From Brachycybe producta (lineage: Eukaryota; Arthropoda; Diplopoda; Playtdesmida; Andrognathidae): 64,000 nucleotides of DNA. This document shows positions 1 through 10,274 of the stretch, one piece after another. The stretch's first letter is position 1. Each line of letters starts with the position of its first letter. The notes below the pieces were generated by a model. That model was not told the origin of the DNA. It searched no databases and worked only from the letters and a program-made list of their open reading frames with translations. A program made the position numbers and the translations under genes. The stretch is from the NCBI GenBank assembly GCA_036925085.1, contig JAUPFP010000045.1, positions 558,001-622,000 on the forward strand, written 5' to 3'.

Positions 1-108
1 TTGTTTCTTGGTCTGATGTCACATGTCCTGCTCATAAAAGGAAATTAAAAAGGGTGGAACATGTGACGTCAGACCACATAACAAACCAATTAGAAGTTGC
101 CGGTCTGT
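1..108. repeat. Partial hairpin MITE, cut by window edge
   Basis: Contains the GTCTGATGTCACATG and CATGTGACGTCAGACC blocks and the CCAATTAGAAGTTGCCGG arm shared by families A and B below. The 5' part is outside the window, so the subfamily is uncertain. Confidence 0.7.
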
Positions 109-178
109 ATCTTACTGTCTTTACTTATACCCTCTGGGTGGGCGGGGCGTAGAAAATTTCTATCTTTACTTTGAATGT

Positions 179-372
179 CAGGCAAGTGTGCTCAGCAAGA
201 TGGAGTCGTTTGCCCCGCCCCTTTTATGAGCATCATCAATTTCTAATTGGTTTGTTATGTGGTCTGACATCGCATGCCCCGTCCTTTTCAAGTTCTAATT
301 GGGTGCTATTTGGTCTGACGCTCATAAATGGGCGGGGCAAACGACTGCATCTTCCTGAGCACACTTGCCTGT
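179..372. repeat. MITE family B copy
   Basis: Terminal inverted repeats CAGGCAAGTGTGCTCAGCA and the complementary TGAGCACACTTGCCTG bound 194 bp. Inside are mirrored CCGCCC/GGGCGG, ATTGG/CCAAT and TATGAGC/GCTCATA blocks. Family B resembles family A internally but has different termini. No clear target duplication is visible here. Confidence 0.8.
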
Positions 373-391
373 GAACGGCACGGCATAGAAC

Positions 392-447
392 AAGTGCAGT
401 TAAATTTGCATAGTTAAACGTTACGTGTAGAGGGGGGCCAGCCTTAG
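392..447. repeat. Family Q MITE end fragment
   Basis: TTGCATAGTTAAACGTTACG followed by GGCCAGCCTTA matches one end of the complete family Q copy at 16981-17192. The other end is missing, so this is a truncated relic between a B and an A element. Confidence 0.55.
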
Positions 448-453
448 AATAAT

Positions 454-663
454 AATCCAGACAATTAGAAATCGGGACGAACAGATGTTGGCTCCACCCT
501 TTTTATGATGACTGGCAACTTCTATTTGGTTGGTTATGTAGTCTGACGTCACAATGCTCCGCCCTTTTCAACGTCGAACGACACAACAAACCAATTAGAA
601 GTTGCCGGTCGTCATAAAAAGGGCGGAGCCAACATATGTTCGTCCCGATTTCTAATTACCTGT
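454..663 (+). repeat. MITE family A copy, TSD TAGAATAAT
   Basis: Hairpin element with terminal AATTAGAAATCGGGACGAAC and its complement. TAGAATAAT occurs at 445-453 and 664-672, a 9-bp target duplication. The left tip reads AATCCAG instead of ACAGG, so a few terminal bases have been altered. Confidence 0.9.
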
Positions 664-899
664 TAGAATAATGAGCCTTTCCATCATCTATACCACAACA
701 ATGCCCCTCACTTTTTTTTTCTGTAACTTTTTTTTCCGTAACGTAAGGCTGTAAACGTAGTTGGTCAAAAATTAAAAAGTGTAAAATCGAATTATGTTGT
801 TGTATTGAAGGTTAATCTCATTTTGTTTTGTGGTTAACCACTTGCGGTTGCAGCATCCGCAACCACTTAAGTTTTAACCTAGTAGTAACTTTTTCTCTC

Positions 900-1110
900 T
901 TTCAAATCAAGGGGTTATCGATTGGTCTCTGACGTCATTCTTTTGTTTGTTTTTTTTCAGCTCCGCCTCCCCTTTTATTTTTTGCTTTCGTGTCTGTCCA
1001 CGTGCAATCCTTTCTCTCTTTCTATTGATCGTTGTTGTTATTGTTATTAATACATTTCGGTTCGGGATATTTTGCTGCTGTTGCGGCGGCTTCTTCTTCG
1101 AAGGTTGAGT
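900..1110. promoter_or_regulatory. Possible promoter / 5' UTR-like stretch
   Basis: Outside any recognised repeat there is an ATTGG box, a CRE-like TGACGTCA (about 931), a CACGTG E-box and a GCGGCGGC patch, ending at TTCTTCGAAG|GTTGAG, a possible donor. A similar TTCTTCGAAGGTT occurs in the candidate promoter at 27.76 kb. It could hold a non-coding first exon of the PP2C-like gene, but nothing proves transcription. Confidence 0.2.
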
Positions 1111-1590
1111 AACCTCGGAAATTTATACGATCGTACATTTTTAAAGGGAAAGTAGTTTTCCGTGCGTGTTTTAATGATGCACAGATTCATTCACACGCCC
1201 AGAGGTCTACAATATACACCTGTAATAATATTTATAGGCCTACTGTAGGCCGCCTATAAATAATAGGAATGGTTTTTCCGCTTAAACAAGATTGATTTCT
1301 GGCCGTTCATCTTTCAATTATTGTTATTGTATGAAATTGACAGATGAAAATCTTAAAAAGGAGGAGGAGGTTCATTCGAGTTCATGAATCGATGATGCCT
1401 GTAATAAGTGGTCCAAGTTTATAAATAGAAAGAAGAAAAAAAAAAACACTTCCAAAGAAGACATTTAAGTGAAAATGTTCTTCTCATTTAGAAATTTAGT
1501 CATTTTAGTGTTAGTGTAAGTTTTTTTTTTCTGCCTGTCTTCATCAGGAACCACTTTTCTAGCTCTACCTTGTGGCGCCACAAAGTGGTC
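1111..1590. other. No gene seen; AT-rich spacer
   Basis: Homopolymer A/T runs and no open frame with protein-like composition. The last part (GGCGCCACAAAGTGGTCC) is a piece of repeat family K. Confidence 0.6.
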
Positions 1591-1600
1591 CGTGTGAAGC

Positions 1601-1808
1601 ACAGCTAATTAGAAAACAGGATGAACAGAAGTTGGCTCCGCCCTTTTTATGACGGACACAACTTTTAATTGGTTGGTTATGTAGTCTGACGTCACATGCT
1701 CCGCCTTTTTGCAACGTCGAACCACACAACAAACCAATTAGAAGTTGCCGTTCGTCATAAAAAGGGCGGAGCCAACTTCTGTTCGTCTCGTTTTCTAATT
1801 GCCTGTGT
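1601..1808 (+). repeat. MITE family A copy, TSD GTGTGAAGC
   Basis: ACAGCTAATTAGAAAACAGG to the complementary GTTTTCTAATTGCCTGT. GTGTGAAGC occurs at 1592-1600 and 1809-1817, with two extra bases (GT) at the right junction. The target is itself a family K fragment, so A inserted later. Confidence 0.9.
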
Positions 1809-1817
1809 GTGTGAAGC

Positions 1818-2202
1818 AGGCTTTATGAATCTGTAATAGAGACTGAATGGACAGAGCGGAGTCTGAACTGGCAATGTTATGGAGGAAAATTAAAAAAAAA
1901 ACCCGAAATGGGTTTTGTGGGCCTGGTGAACTGGGCTACGTTTCAGGTTTTTTAAAAAAAAATATAAAGTTCTCTTATTTCATATTGCCACGTTTACAGT
2001 CAACGAATCTGTGGTACAATTTGAATATACAGTATTTCTCAAATGTCATCTAGAAATGATTGATGACCACAAACGCGGCATAATGGCGTCCACTACTTTA
2101 TCCTTGAGTGGTATCAGGCCCTTAAAAATCTATATATGCTCATATTAGTCATATACACTGGCTTGAAGTGAGGGTTCCGTGTAAGGGTGTGTGTGCGTGT
2201 TT
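1818..2202. other. No gene seen
   Basis: One short open frame (1847-2053) has poly-K and no recognisable domain, and is probably chance. The end is a GT-rich microsatellite that served as target for the next A copy. Confidence 0.5.
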
Positions 2203-2211
2203 GTGTGTGAA

Positions 2212-2386
2212 ACAGGCATTTAGAAATCGGGAAGAACTTCAATTGGCTCCGCCCTTTTTATGATTACTGGCAACTTCTAATTGGTTGGTTATGTAGTCTT
2301 GACGTCACATGCTCCGCCTTTTTCAACGTCGAACCACACAAAAAGGGCTGAGCCAACTTGTGTTCTTCCCGATTTCTAAATGCCTG
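2212..2386 (+). repeat. MITE family A copy, internally deleted, TSD GTGTGTGAA
   Basis: ACAGGCATTTAGAAATCGGG to TTTCTAAATGCCTG, shortened to 175 bp by loss of the inner right arm (about 30 bp, including the CCAATTAGAAGTTGCC block). GTGTGTGAA flanks it at 2203-2211 and 2387-2395. Confidence 0.9.
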
Positions 2387-2395
2387 GTGTGTGTG

Positions 2396-3085
2396 AATCA
2401 TTCCCTTACACGTCATCCACAGTGTAATCATTTTACACGTGGTTACGTAATCTTGTTTCATTCTGATATATTTTTTTTTTGCATGTAGATGGAAAAAATA
2501 CCTTTAGGAGGTCAATTTGATTGAGATAAAAGATCGATAATAAGGGCATCTACAATTGTACATATAAAATAGGGTATGTTGGTGGGAGTTGGGGAGGGGC
2601 CCGGGGGGGGGGGGAAGATTCAGTGAATCACACCATAACACGCGCCAGTAAAAACAAACGCCATCAGTTGGATCAGAATCCTCATTAGTATTAACCCCTC
2701 CTCTCTCTTTTCTATCCTTTTGGATTCAGGTGATTCATGTTTTGGTATAACAGTAATTACCAGAAACAGTATCATCTCATCGTCTTTTGTTTGTTTGTTG
2801 GGGGGGGGGGGGGGGAAGCGACCCCATCAGGTTCCTTCTAAATGGGTTAGAATCAAAATCTTGTCAAATCATGTGTTTTAGTCTCACACACACACACTTG
2901 ATTGACACATGTACCACGGAAGTTACTGTTGTTATTATGGTAATCACGTGTCAAACAGGTGTGACCCTTTAATAAAAATAACAAACAAGAACAAAAGTAT
3001 TCCAGAAAACATTTGATACTTGAACTACAACATGAGACTTCTTTGCAAAACGAGAGGATTGGTTGGAGATAAAGGCTATTGATGC
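2396..3085. other. No gene; long poly-G tracts
   Basis: Runs of 12 G (2603-2614) and 16 G (2800-2815) stand in AT-rich sequence, with a short CA repeat at about 2886. No protein-like open frame. G runs of 9-16 recur in the window, for example near 36.76, 37.20, 47.09 and 58.29 kb. Confidence 0.6.
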
Positions 3086-3698
3086 TTAGTTGCTTGATGT
3101 GATAATCTGGATTCCAGTACGCTTGGCACGCATCAGTATTCTACGTCTCCCATAATCAGAAAATTCGTTGGAGTTCACTGGGATGTTAATTTGGGGGACC
3201 ACATTCAAGACTCTAAAAATGGCTCCGTTTGTTTCTGGCTCCTGAAAGTGCGCAAAACTGCCACTTTACAGTGTGAATCATTTCGAGAGCTCGTGCCCGT
3301 TTTTCTCCTTGCCACAGCTGCTTATAAATATACGTGCGACATCAATTTCCGACATAAATTTCCGACATAAATTTGAACGAACTTAAACGTAATAGCTAGC
3401 CTCTACCTCCATTGCTCATCATCTTGCAATATAGATTCCGGACGGAATGGATACCAACCGTTCCTTCAGCTTGAATCCTCTGAGCAGCAGGGGTCATTGG
3501 CGTAGCTATAGGATTTTTGGCCCTTGGAGCAAGGTGTCAAAAAGCACCTGATCCTAAGACAAGAGGGAGTATAAGGTGTTTTAAAGAGCCGCTACAATGA
3601 CGTCCCTTGAAAGGGTCCTCTTCGAAGAAAGTCCTCTCTTCAGTTCTTTGAAGTTGTTGAAACAATTTCTTGACTTCATCATCTCCAATCGCCGCCAT
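3086..3698 (-). pseudogene. Unidentified protein-like stretch, probably broken
   Basis: On the minus strand a frame stays open for 59 codons up to a TAA at 3088-3086. Its composition is protein-like (it ends RRRILMRAKRTGIQIITSSN) and it is preceded by CACTTTCAG at 3242, a possible acceptor. About 450 bp upstream on the same strand, ATG at 3698 opens a 53-codon frame beginning MAAIGDDEVKKLFQQLQRTE. Between them are further short frames with stops. The base composition is less AT-rich than its surroundings. I do not recognise the family. It could be a decayed gene copy, a transposon remnant or terminal exons of a minus-strand gene; each frame is short enough that chance is not excluded. Confidence 0.3.
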
Positions 3699-3703
3699 CC
3701 GAT

Positions 3704-4825
3704 ACTTTAGCTACATAGCCTTCGTCGCTATGCCACTTGGAGAGAGAGAGAGGGGTCCAATATCGAAAATCAATAATCATGAAGTATTCAATGAAACTTT
3801 GAATTTTCCTACTACCTTGTACAGGAATTCTATTGGTCCGAGTGATCAAGTTCATTTTACAGTATCGAGTTTACTTCTTGAATTTGAGCCTTCTAGAAAA
3901 TGAACCATGTTTTTTTCTAATGAAAATATTCGAAGTAAGAGGGAGAAAAAGACATGAAAAATTATTTTTCTATTATAATAATTTTTCACTTCCTGGCCCA
4001 ATTTATCTATCCCCATAGTCTTTTTTAAAAAAAAAAACGTCTTTTGTCGTTAATATTGTTGTTGTGACGTTTCTAGTCGACATTTCCTCTCAAAAGTTTT
4101 GATCCTAATACTGCATTTTCAATAAATATCCGGATGAACGTCGGCAACAGGAAATAGAAGTCTATAAACGCGACATCATATCATTCTCTCCCCTTCCTTG
4201 TTTACGATTGTAGTCCTAGTACTATGTCATTTGAAATGAACCATAAAGATCCACCAAAAAAAATAATTTGTAAAATGTCCACTTTTACAAATGGACAAGT
4301 GACATTGAAAACATAACAAACAAAACATTGCAATTGTTGGGTTAGTGTTTTTTTTTTTTAAATTTGACCTACTTCTTGACCTGTTACAACAACAGTTGTA
4401 ATCACAGAGATGGGGGTCAAGCATATTGACCAATATTTATATACAAGTATGTATATACATGAGGTAGAGAAGGAGATTGGGCTGTGGGCCATGATGATGG
4501 GGGGTTATTGGAACGTGCACCCGGAAGTTTTTATGCCAAAACTCATCATATTTATATATGTTGTACTCAGGAAATATTAGATAAGGTACAAATATGAAAT
4601 AATGGCGTAATAATTCTTCCATGTAGCTTAGGTGAAGTACAATTTGGCAGCAAGTCGAATTATAATCTTACTCACTTGATTTTCTCAAAAGATACAAAAT
4701 GGCAAATGACTCAAAATAAAACAGGAAAAGAATTTCTGCTTGTGTAATTTTTGCTCATGACAATGCATTTTCAGAAAATTCATTTGCAATGTTAATCCAA
4801 AGAGCGACAAATAAAAATGTTAGGT
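3704..4825. other. No gene seen; AT-rich spacer
   Basis: AT-rich sequence with short GA and poly-A/T runs. Open frames are under 80 codons and low-complexity. No repeat shared with the rest of the window was recognised. Confidence 0.5.
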
Positions 4826-4834
4826 GCAATACAT

Positions 4835-5039
4835 ACAGGCAATTAGAAATCGGGACGAACAGAAGTTGACACCGCCCTTTTTATGACGAACGCAACTTCT
4901 AATTGGTTATTTATGTAGTCTGACGTCACATGTTCCGCCCTTTTCAACGTCGAACCACACAACAAACCAATTAGAAGTTGCCAGTCGTCATAAAAAGGGC
5001 GGAGCCAACTTCTGTTCGTCCCGATTTCTAATTGCCTGT
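4835..5039 (+). repeat. MITE family A reference copy, TSD GCAATACAT
   Basis: The cleanest full copy (205 bp). It runs ACAGGCAATTAGAAATCGGG, then a GACGAACAGAAGTTG segment, CCGCCC, TTTTTATGACGAACG, CAACTTCTAATTGG, a short core GTCTGACGTCACATG, and then the complement of the left arm, ending GATTTCTAATTGCCTGT. Almost the whole element folds on itself. A perfect 9-bp duplication GCAATACAT lies at 4826-4834 and 5040-5048. It has no coding capacity, so it must have been moved in trans. The 9-bp duplication with long terminal repeats suggests a Mutator-like or similar transposase (inference). Confidence 0.95.
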
Positions 5040-5058
5040 GCAATACATTCCCAGTGAA

Positions 5059-5237
5059 CAGGCTTCTGTAGACAGCTTCAGAATTCCTTTTATGAGGGTC
5101 ATCAATTTCTAATTAGTTTGTTACTGGGTCTGATGTCACATGCCCCGCCCTTGTTTATTTCTTATTGGTTGATATTTGGTCTGACGCTCATAAAAGGGCG
5201 GAGCCAAAGAAATTCTGAAGCTGTCTACAGATGCCTG
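5059..5237. repeat. MITE family B variant
   Basis: Termini CAGGCTTCTGTAGACAGC and GCTGTCTACAGATGCCTG are unlike other B copies, but the interior (TATGAGGGTCATCAATTTC, GCTCATAAAAGGGCGGAGC) is family B. Flanks CCCAGTGAA and ATCAGTGAA agree at 7 of 9 positions, suggesting an aged 9-bp duplication. Confidence 0.8.
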
Positions 5238-5245
5238 TTATCAGT

Positions 5246-5512
5246 GAAGGTTGCAAGACAAGCATGTCTTCATTTCCTGTTTGCATTACGTTATACAAAA
5301 GTTAGACCAATTCAAAGTGAGTGTGGTTAAGGTGTTTCTATTAGATGCTCATGACAATGGACCTTCTAAAAGTCATTGTACATGAACCGGAAGTGCGGGA
5401 ATGAAAGTGAAGTCTGCAAGACGAGCATGTCTTCATTTCCTGTATGGAATACACGATTCAAAAGTTAGACTAATTCAGAGTGGGCGTCGTTGAGGTGTTT
5501 CGATAGAGATGA
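5246..5512 (+). repeat. Direct duplication, spacing 163 bp
   Basis: A roughly 100-bp block with CATGTCTTCATTTCCTGT, AAAAGTTAGAC and GAGGTGTTTC-like segments occurs at 5247-5347 and again at 5408-5512, about 80% alike by eye. It is a tandem segmental duplication of unknown origin. Confidence 0.7.
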
Positions 5513-5532
5513 TGTGTCTAATGAATTATTAT

Positions 5533-5698
5533 ACAGGCAATTTAGGGCAACTTCTAATTGGTGTTTGTTGTTGTATGTTTCGACGTTGAGAAGGGCGGAG
5601 CATGTAGCGCCAGACTACATAACCAACCAATTAGAAGTTGCGTTCGTCTTAAAATTGGCGGAGCCAACTTCTGTTTGTCCCGATTTCTAATTGCCTGT
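5533..5698 (-). repeat. MITE family A copy, left arm shortened
   Basis: ACAGGCAATTTAGGGCAACT to GATTTCTAATTGCCTGT. About 40 bp of the left arm (CGGGACGAAC to the CCGCCC box) is lost while the right arm is complete. No target duplication is visible. Confidence 0.85.
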
Positions 5699-5739
5699 CA
5701 AAGTAGCGCCAAAAAGTGGTTCGTGTGATGCTGGCCTTA

Positions 5740-6260
5740 ATAACGCGTGATTACCTCTTAAAAAAAAGGAAGTCTTTCATTGATTGATCAATTTTCTAAT
5801 TGAAATATATTGGCAATTGATCAATTTGTGGTGTTTGTGGTTGGAAAACCTCATCATGGCCGCCGTTGTTTTTCAATCATTCCTTGACCCACTTTTTTAT
5901 TGTCTTTGTCGTCTTTTGGGTTGTTTTTTGTTTGCCATTCGATGATAAGTTTTGATAACGACTGATAATATAATGACACATTTTGTCAAATATTATCATT
6001 ATACACGAAGAAGATAATATCATTATTGGTTTCTATTGTAATTCAGGGCAACCGTTTTTTTCTTCTTCAATTTTTTCACTTTCTGTTTTTTTTTTCTTTC
6101 TCTTTTTCTGTTTCACTTGGAATCAATTTTCTTCTCAATATATTTTTTTTCTCTTTTTTCCGTTTCATTATCGATTATCTTCTTTTAAATGATGAATAAC
6201 GGATGGTTTACACATGCAGAAAAAAATTCTAATGGAGAAGAAATTTTTATCTAATTTGAA
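5740..6260. other. No gene seen
   Basis: AT-rich with pyrimidine-rich runs of T and C. The 69-codon open frame at 5983-6192 is an F/S low-complexity artefact. Confidence 0.5.
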
Positions 6261-6267
6261 TAAAATT

Positions 6268-6922
6268 AGAGATGGGATGAATCCTAAATTTTCTCGAATC
6301 CGAATCCTAAAAGGTTCTCGAATCTCCCGAATTTCTCGAATCCTTCATATAAGAATCCTATATTATTCATTAAGAAAATACATATAAATGAAATAATATT
6401 AAATATTAAATTATTAATAATTAAAAACACAGTGTGGCTTCACTCAGGGTCAGGGCCACAAGGTGATCCATTGGGGATCCGGATACAACACCGAAATTGC
6501 AACAATCGCCGGTTTTTTTGTTAGTGAACGCTTCTATTGGACGTTAATGGAGTTAAAACTAATTTTATCAAAGTTTATAACAGTTTTTTTCGTAGGTTAG
6601 GATTTGACAGAAGAAAAAAGCGCAAAGATTCGAGTTTTCGAATCTCGAATATTTTTCAAGATTCGCGGGATTCGAAGATTCGAATGTCCCATCCCTAGTT
6701 TTTTTTAGGTTAGGATTTGAAAGAGCGAAAAAAGCGCGAAGATTCGACTTTTCTAATCTTTAATATTTTTCAAGATTCGCGGGATTCGAAGATTCGAATG
6801 TCCCATCACTAGTTTTTTTTAGGTTAGGATTCGAAAGAGCGAAAAAAGCACGAAGATTCGAGTTTTCGAATCTCGAATATTTCTCAAGATTTGCGGGATT
6901 GGAGGATTCGAATGTCTTGTCC
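6268..6922 (+). repeat. Family H element with triplicated 3' end
   Basis: AGAGATGGGA at the left and TCCCATCCCTAG near 6690-6698 are inverted ends. The body contains TCTCGAATCC and ATTCGAATGTCCC blocks and matches the copy at 57558-57962. The last ~113 bp (from TAGGTTAGGATT to the tip) is repeated twice more in tandem up to 6922. Confidence 0.8.
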
Positions 6923-7387
6923 ATAAATAAATCTTTCCTAGTGTATTTTATCTGGTTGAAATGTATGACGAGCATATAAGCAGAAAAACGGTGAAATTTC
7001 TTCCTCTTGGTGCAAGGCGGAATTATTTTCTCAGCCAATAAGAAGGCGTCATTCTCTAGCATTATTCTTTATGGCTAATCCTCTTTCTCTTCTAATAAAT
7101 TCAACGGGTTTGTCTTTGAATTATATTTTTGTTGTAATGTGAAAGAACTCTTGAACATAAAAGAAAGCAGAAATAGAGCTGAAATTTTATTCAAATTTTC
7201 TGCTTGTTTTCCTGCATGTGTGATTCATCCCGAAAAATTCTTTTTCTATCTGCTTTCAACTCAACCCAGCAGCCATTACCTGAAAATAACACACTTAACA
7301 TTAAAAAAACGAGTACATCTGAAGATAATTAACATAATTAAAGCGAAAAAATTATGCTTTTTTTTGTTTCAATCAGAAAAACTTTTC
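6923..7387. other. No gene seen
   Basis: AT-rich spacer. The open frame at 7139-7405 has a biased F/K/I composition and no recognised domain. Confidence 0.5.
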
Positions 7388-7751
7388 AGGGCGGGTCCAG
7401 ACTAGAACAAAACACTGAACATACCATGTTCGCGAACATTTCCAATGAACGTGTTGGTTGTTCTGTTCGCTGTGGCAGGAGTGTCCAATCGTGAACAGAA
7501 CATGTTCGCAACGTGTTTCCAGTTGGTTACCTCATAGAAATGTTCGCCTAGACGTCCAAATTTCTCCTGGCCCGAACAACGAACATTCTTTGATACGACG
7601 GGCAAAAACCCATAACTCGTGGATCGGGGCCGAACAATAAAACGAACTGAATTTGTTACCAGTACAGTAAAATGTTCGGAAAACCGTCCCGCCACTGTTC
7701 GCGAACAGTGTTCTTTCTGTTCATTGTTTTATTCTAGTCTGGACCCACCCT
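7388..7751. repeat. Single-copy MITE with GTTCGCGAAC palindromes
   Basis: Inverted ends AGGGCGGGTCCAGACTAGAA and TTCTAGTCTGGACCCACCCT bound 364 bp. The interior holds GTTCGCGAAC twice and several AACATGTTCG-like boxes in mirrored order. Short frames inside on both strands are by-products. No target duplication is clear. Confidence 0.75.
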
Positions 7752-8065
7752 TATAGAGGCTAAAATCTATGATAACTCTTCGTTAAGTGAATATTACCTC
7801 AGAGAGAATTCTAATTCTTTTTCACATTAATTATTATAAGTTAATTAGTTGTTTAAAAAACGTGTTTTAAAATCTAGACACAATTAATTGTTGTCTTCGT
7901 AATTTACTAACAAAAAACGTGGCATTTGAACTTTTATACCCTCTGTGGTAGGTTCCCAACATATAAGAACTCTTTTCGAGGGTACTGAATAAAACTTGAG
8001 TTTTTTCTATATTGAAACACTGTTTAGAGAGTTCAAGGTGAGGATTCTAGTGGAAGCTTTCTTGT

Positions 8066-8094
8066 ATTAATTAATTAATTAATTAATTAATTAA
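8066..8094. repeat. (TTAA)n microsatellite
   Basis: About seven TTAA units next to a family D element. The surrounding 7752-8120 is AT-rich with no gene. Confidence 0.85.
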
Positions 8095-8121
8095 TGAAAC
8101 CTTTGAATACGAAATTTGTCT

Positions 8122-8640
8122 TTACAAACAGCTGAATTTCAAACTCTTGATTAAATATTCTGAGTTTCAGAATAGCAACACTAAAAAGAGAAATTGAAAT
8201 TGTGTTAGAGACTAGAACGGGTAGTTGTTGATTCATTTAATTGTATTTTTCATGTTTAATATCTTTCAAAATAAACTATATAGGCAAAAATTAAACAAAA
8301 ATGTATTTAGAAGTCTTGGTTATTCAGAAGAGCAACACTAATGAGAAATTGAAAGTGTGTTAGAAACTAGAACGGGTAGCGGAATCACTTTATAGTATTT
8401 TCATGTTAATATTATTTTTCAAAATAAACTTTTTATGAAGAAAAATTAAAAAAAAATATTTGGCTTCTTAAAAGTTGAGTCATTTTCAAACATAAAAAGC
8501 TTTTTTTTTTAAAAAAAAAAAAGATATCAACATGAAAATAACGTTAGGTGATTGAGCTACCCTTCTAGTTTTTAAATCACCTTTTAAGATTCTTTAAATT
8601 TTGCTCTTGAAAAATAGAATAACAAGAGTTCGATGGGTCG
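8122..8640. repeat. Family D long inverted repeat, doubled left arm
   Basis: Two left arms (with GTGTTAGAGACTAGAACGGG and GTGTTAGAAACTAGAACGGG) are followed by one right arm (CAACATGAAAATA... CTACCCTTCTAGTTTTTAAA). Family D recurs throughout: an ACTAGAAGGGTAGCTCAATC arm, a core TTTCATGTTGATATCTTTC, then the complement. Outer ends read TTAAGATGGTTTATGAAC-AGCTGATTTTCGAACTC in better copies. Confidence 0.75.
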
Positions 8641-9038
8641 CGGTTCCTACTTGTTTATGACATTTCCAATTTATCTCGAGACTTGAAATTGAGAAATTTC
8701 AAACACAAAACTCTTTATTTGACAGTTGTTTACTTCAAGTCAGTCTGAAATTTCTTAATTGATTTAATTAAGTTGAAAAACTTGATTAATTCTGATATAT
8801 TCTAATCTCTTGACGTGATTTCGAGGTTGAATTTAATTGTATGAAAAATGCAAATTGAATGTGGAGGGAGCACGGTTAATTTTATTGTAGTTCTTTTTGA
8901 ATTCGTAAGGAAGGAAGGAAGTTAGTAGTGGGAACGGGGCAGTGGTTATATATCTTGACATTTCTATCAAATTCGGCGCTTGAACCTCAACTTTGAACCC
9001 TCTGAAGCCCAGTTTCAATTTAAATTTCAAATGCTCTA
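8641..9038. other. No gene seen
   Basis: AT-rich with short inverted words (TTGAAATTGAGAAATTTCAA). The minus open frame ending at 8833 overlaps the next palindrome and is not supported. Confidence 0.45.
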
Positions 9039-9655
9039 ATACCTTGTACACACATGAGTTAAATGAATTCATATTAAATGTGTTTAGGTGAATTATACGG
9101 AATCCAGTTAAGGACATGAACCCAAATAAAAATTGACTTTATTATTAATATTTTAAATTAAAATACTATAATCAATATTTTGTCAATAGTTTATATAATT
9201 ATATTTAAGTATTTAACTCAATATTTTCAGATTAATTAACTGAATAAATTGAATTCGATATTTTGTTTGTTTTGCCTTCACGGGGCTCTGTAGAAGACGT
9301 TTATTACGTAAATGCATTTAAATTACCAGGTGTGTACTAGGTATAAGTTTGTTTTTATACCTAGTCCACACACCTGATAATTTAAATGCATTTATGTAAT
9401 AAATATGTTCTACAGAGCCCTGTGAAGGACAAACAAACATAATATGTCGAATTCAATTTATTCATTTTTGAGTTAATACTTAAATATAATATAGAAACTA
9501 CCATTGACGTTAAAATATTGATTTAGTATTTTATTTTAAAATATTAATAATAAAAGTCAATTTTTATTTGGTGTTCATGTCCTTAACTGGATTCCGTATA
9601 ATTCACCTAAACGAATTTAATATGAATTCATTTAATTCATGTGTGTACAAGGTAT
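9039..9655. repeat. Family G palindrome: two MITEs head to head
   Basis: A 617-bp near-perfect palindrome. Each half of about 307 bp is bounded by ATACCTTGTACACAC and GTGTGTACTAGGTAT, themselves inverted repeats. The palindrome is therefore two copies of one element in opposite orientation around AAGTTTGTTTT. Each half contains an inner inverted pair TACGGAATCCAGTTAAGGAC and CCTTCACGGGGCTCTGTA related to family F ends. A solo half lies at 55183-55502. Confidence 0.9.
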
Positions 9656-9664
9656 AAGGGTTGG

Positions 9665-9845
9665 AAGTTGGAATACACAGACCACTTTTAGAGGTCGATT
9701 TCGACTGCAAAATGAAGTCAGGTTGTCGTCATGAGTCATGACCAAACCACTTTCAATCTTTTCATAATAAATACATTGCAACCACGTTGCAACTTCATTT
9801 TGCTGTAAAAATCGACCACTAAAAGTGGCCTGTGTGCCAATGGCC
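9665..9845. repeat. MITE with ~60-bp terminal inverted repeats
   Basis: ACACAGACCACTTTTAGAGG and GACTGCAAAATGAAG on the left mirror CTTCATTTTGCTG and CCACTAAAAGTGGCCTGTGT on the right. The CACTTTTAGTGGTCG core recalls families K and S. Confidence 0.7.
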
Positions 9846-9849
9846 TAAA

Positions 9850-10270
9850 TGTGAGTTTGTGCCTGACTCTGACCCGTGTTCACACAGCCAGAGGGAGAAA
9901 AAAAAAAACATTATTGAGGAAATGAAGCGAGACGAGGAATAGGTTTTGTTGAAGTTAATTGAATTAAGTTGAAGTTTGTGTTGATTCAAACGGGTCATTA
10001 TCGGGACATGAACCCTCCTCTACTCTTTTGCCTTGGTTCATAGACCTTTTTGCCACTTTCTCTTCTACTACATAATTTTTTTAAAATTTAATACAAGCTT
10101 AGAACTTTGACTAATTTCACTTATTACGGAGAAATTATAATTATATTTGAAACTAGATGTAATAAATGAATTGCGCAAAGCGTAAATTTGATGTTGATCT
10201 TGTTATAAGATGGTTTATGAACACATGTTTTTTTTTTTTGGAACTCCGATTATACTGCAATTTTAAAAGC
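9850..10270. other. No gene seen
   Basis: AT-rich spacer with poly-A and T runs and no convincing frame on either strand. Confidence 0.5.
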
Positions 10271-10274
10271 AACA

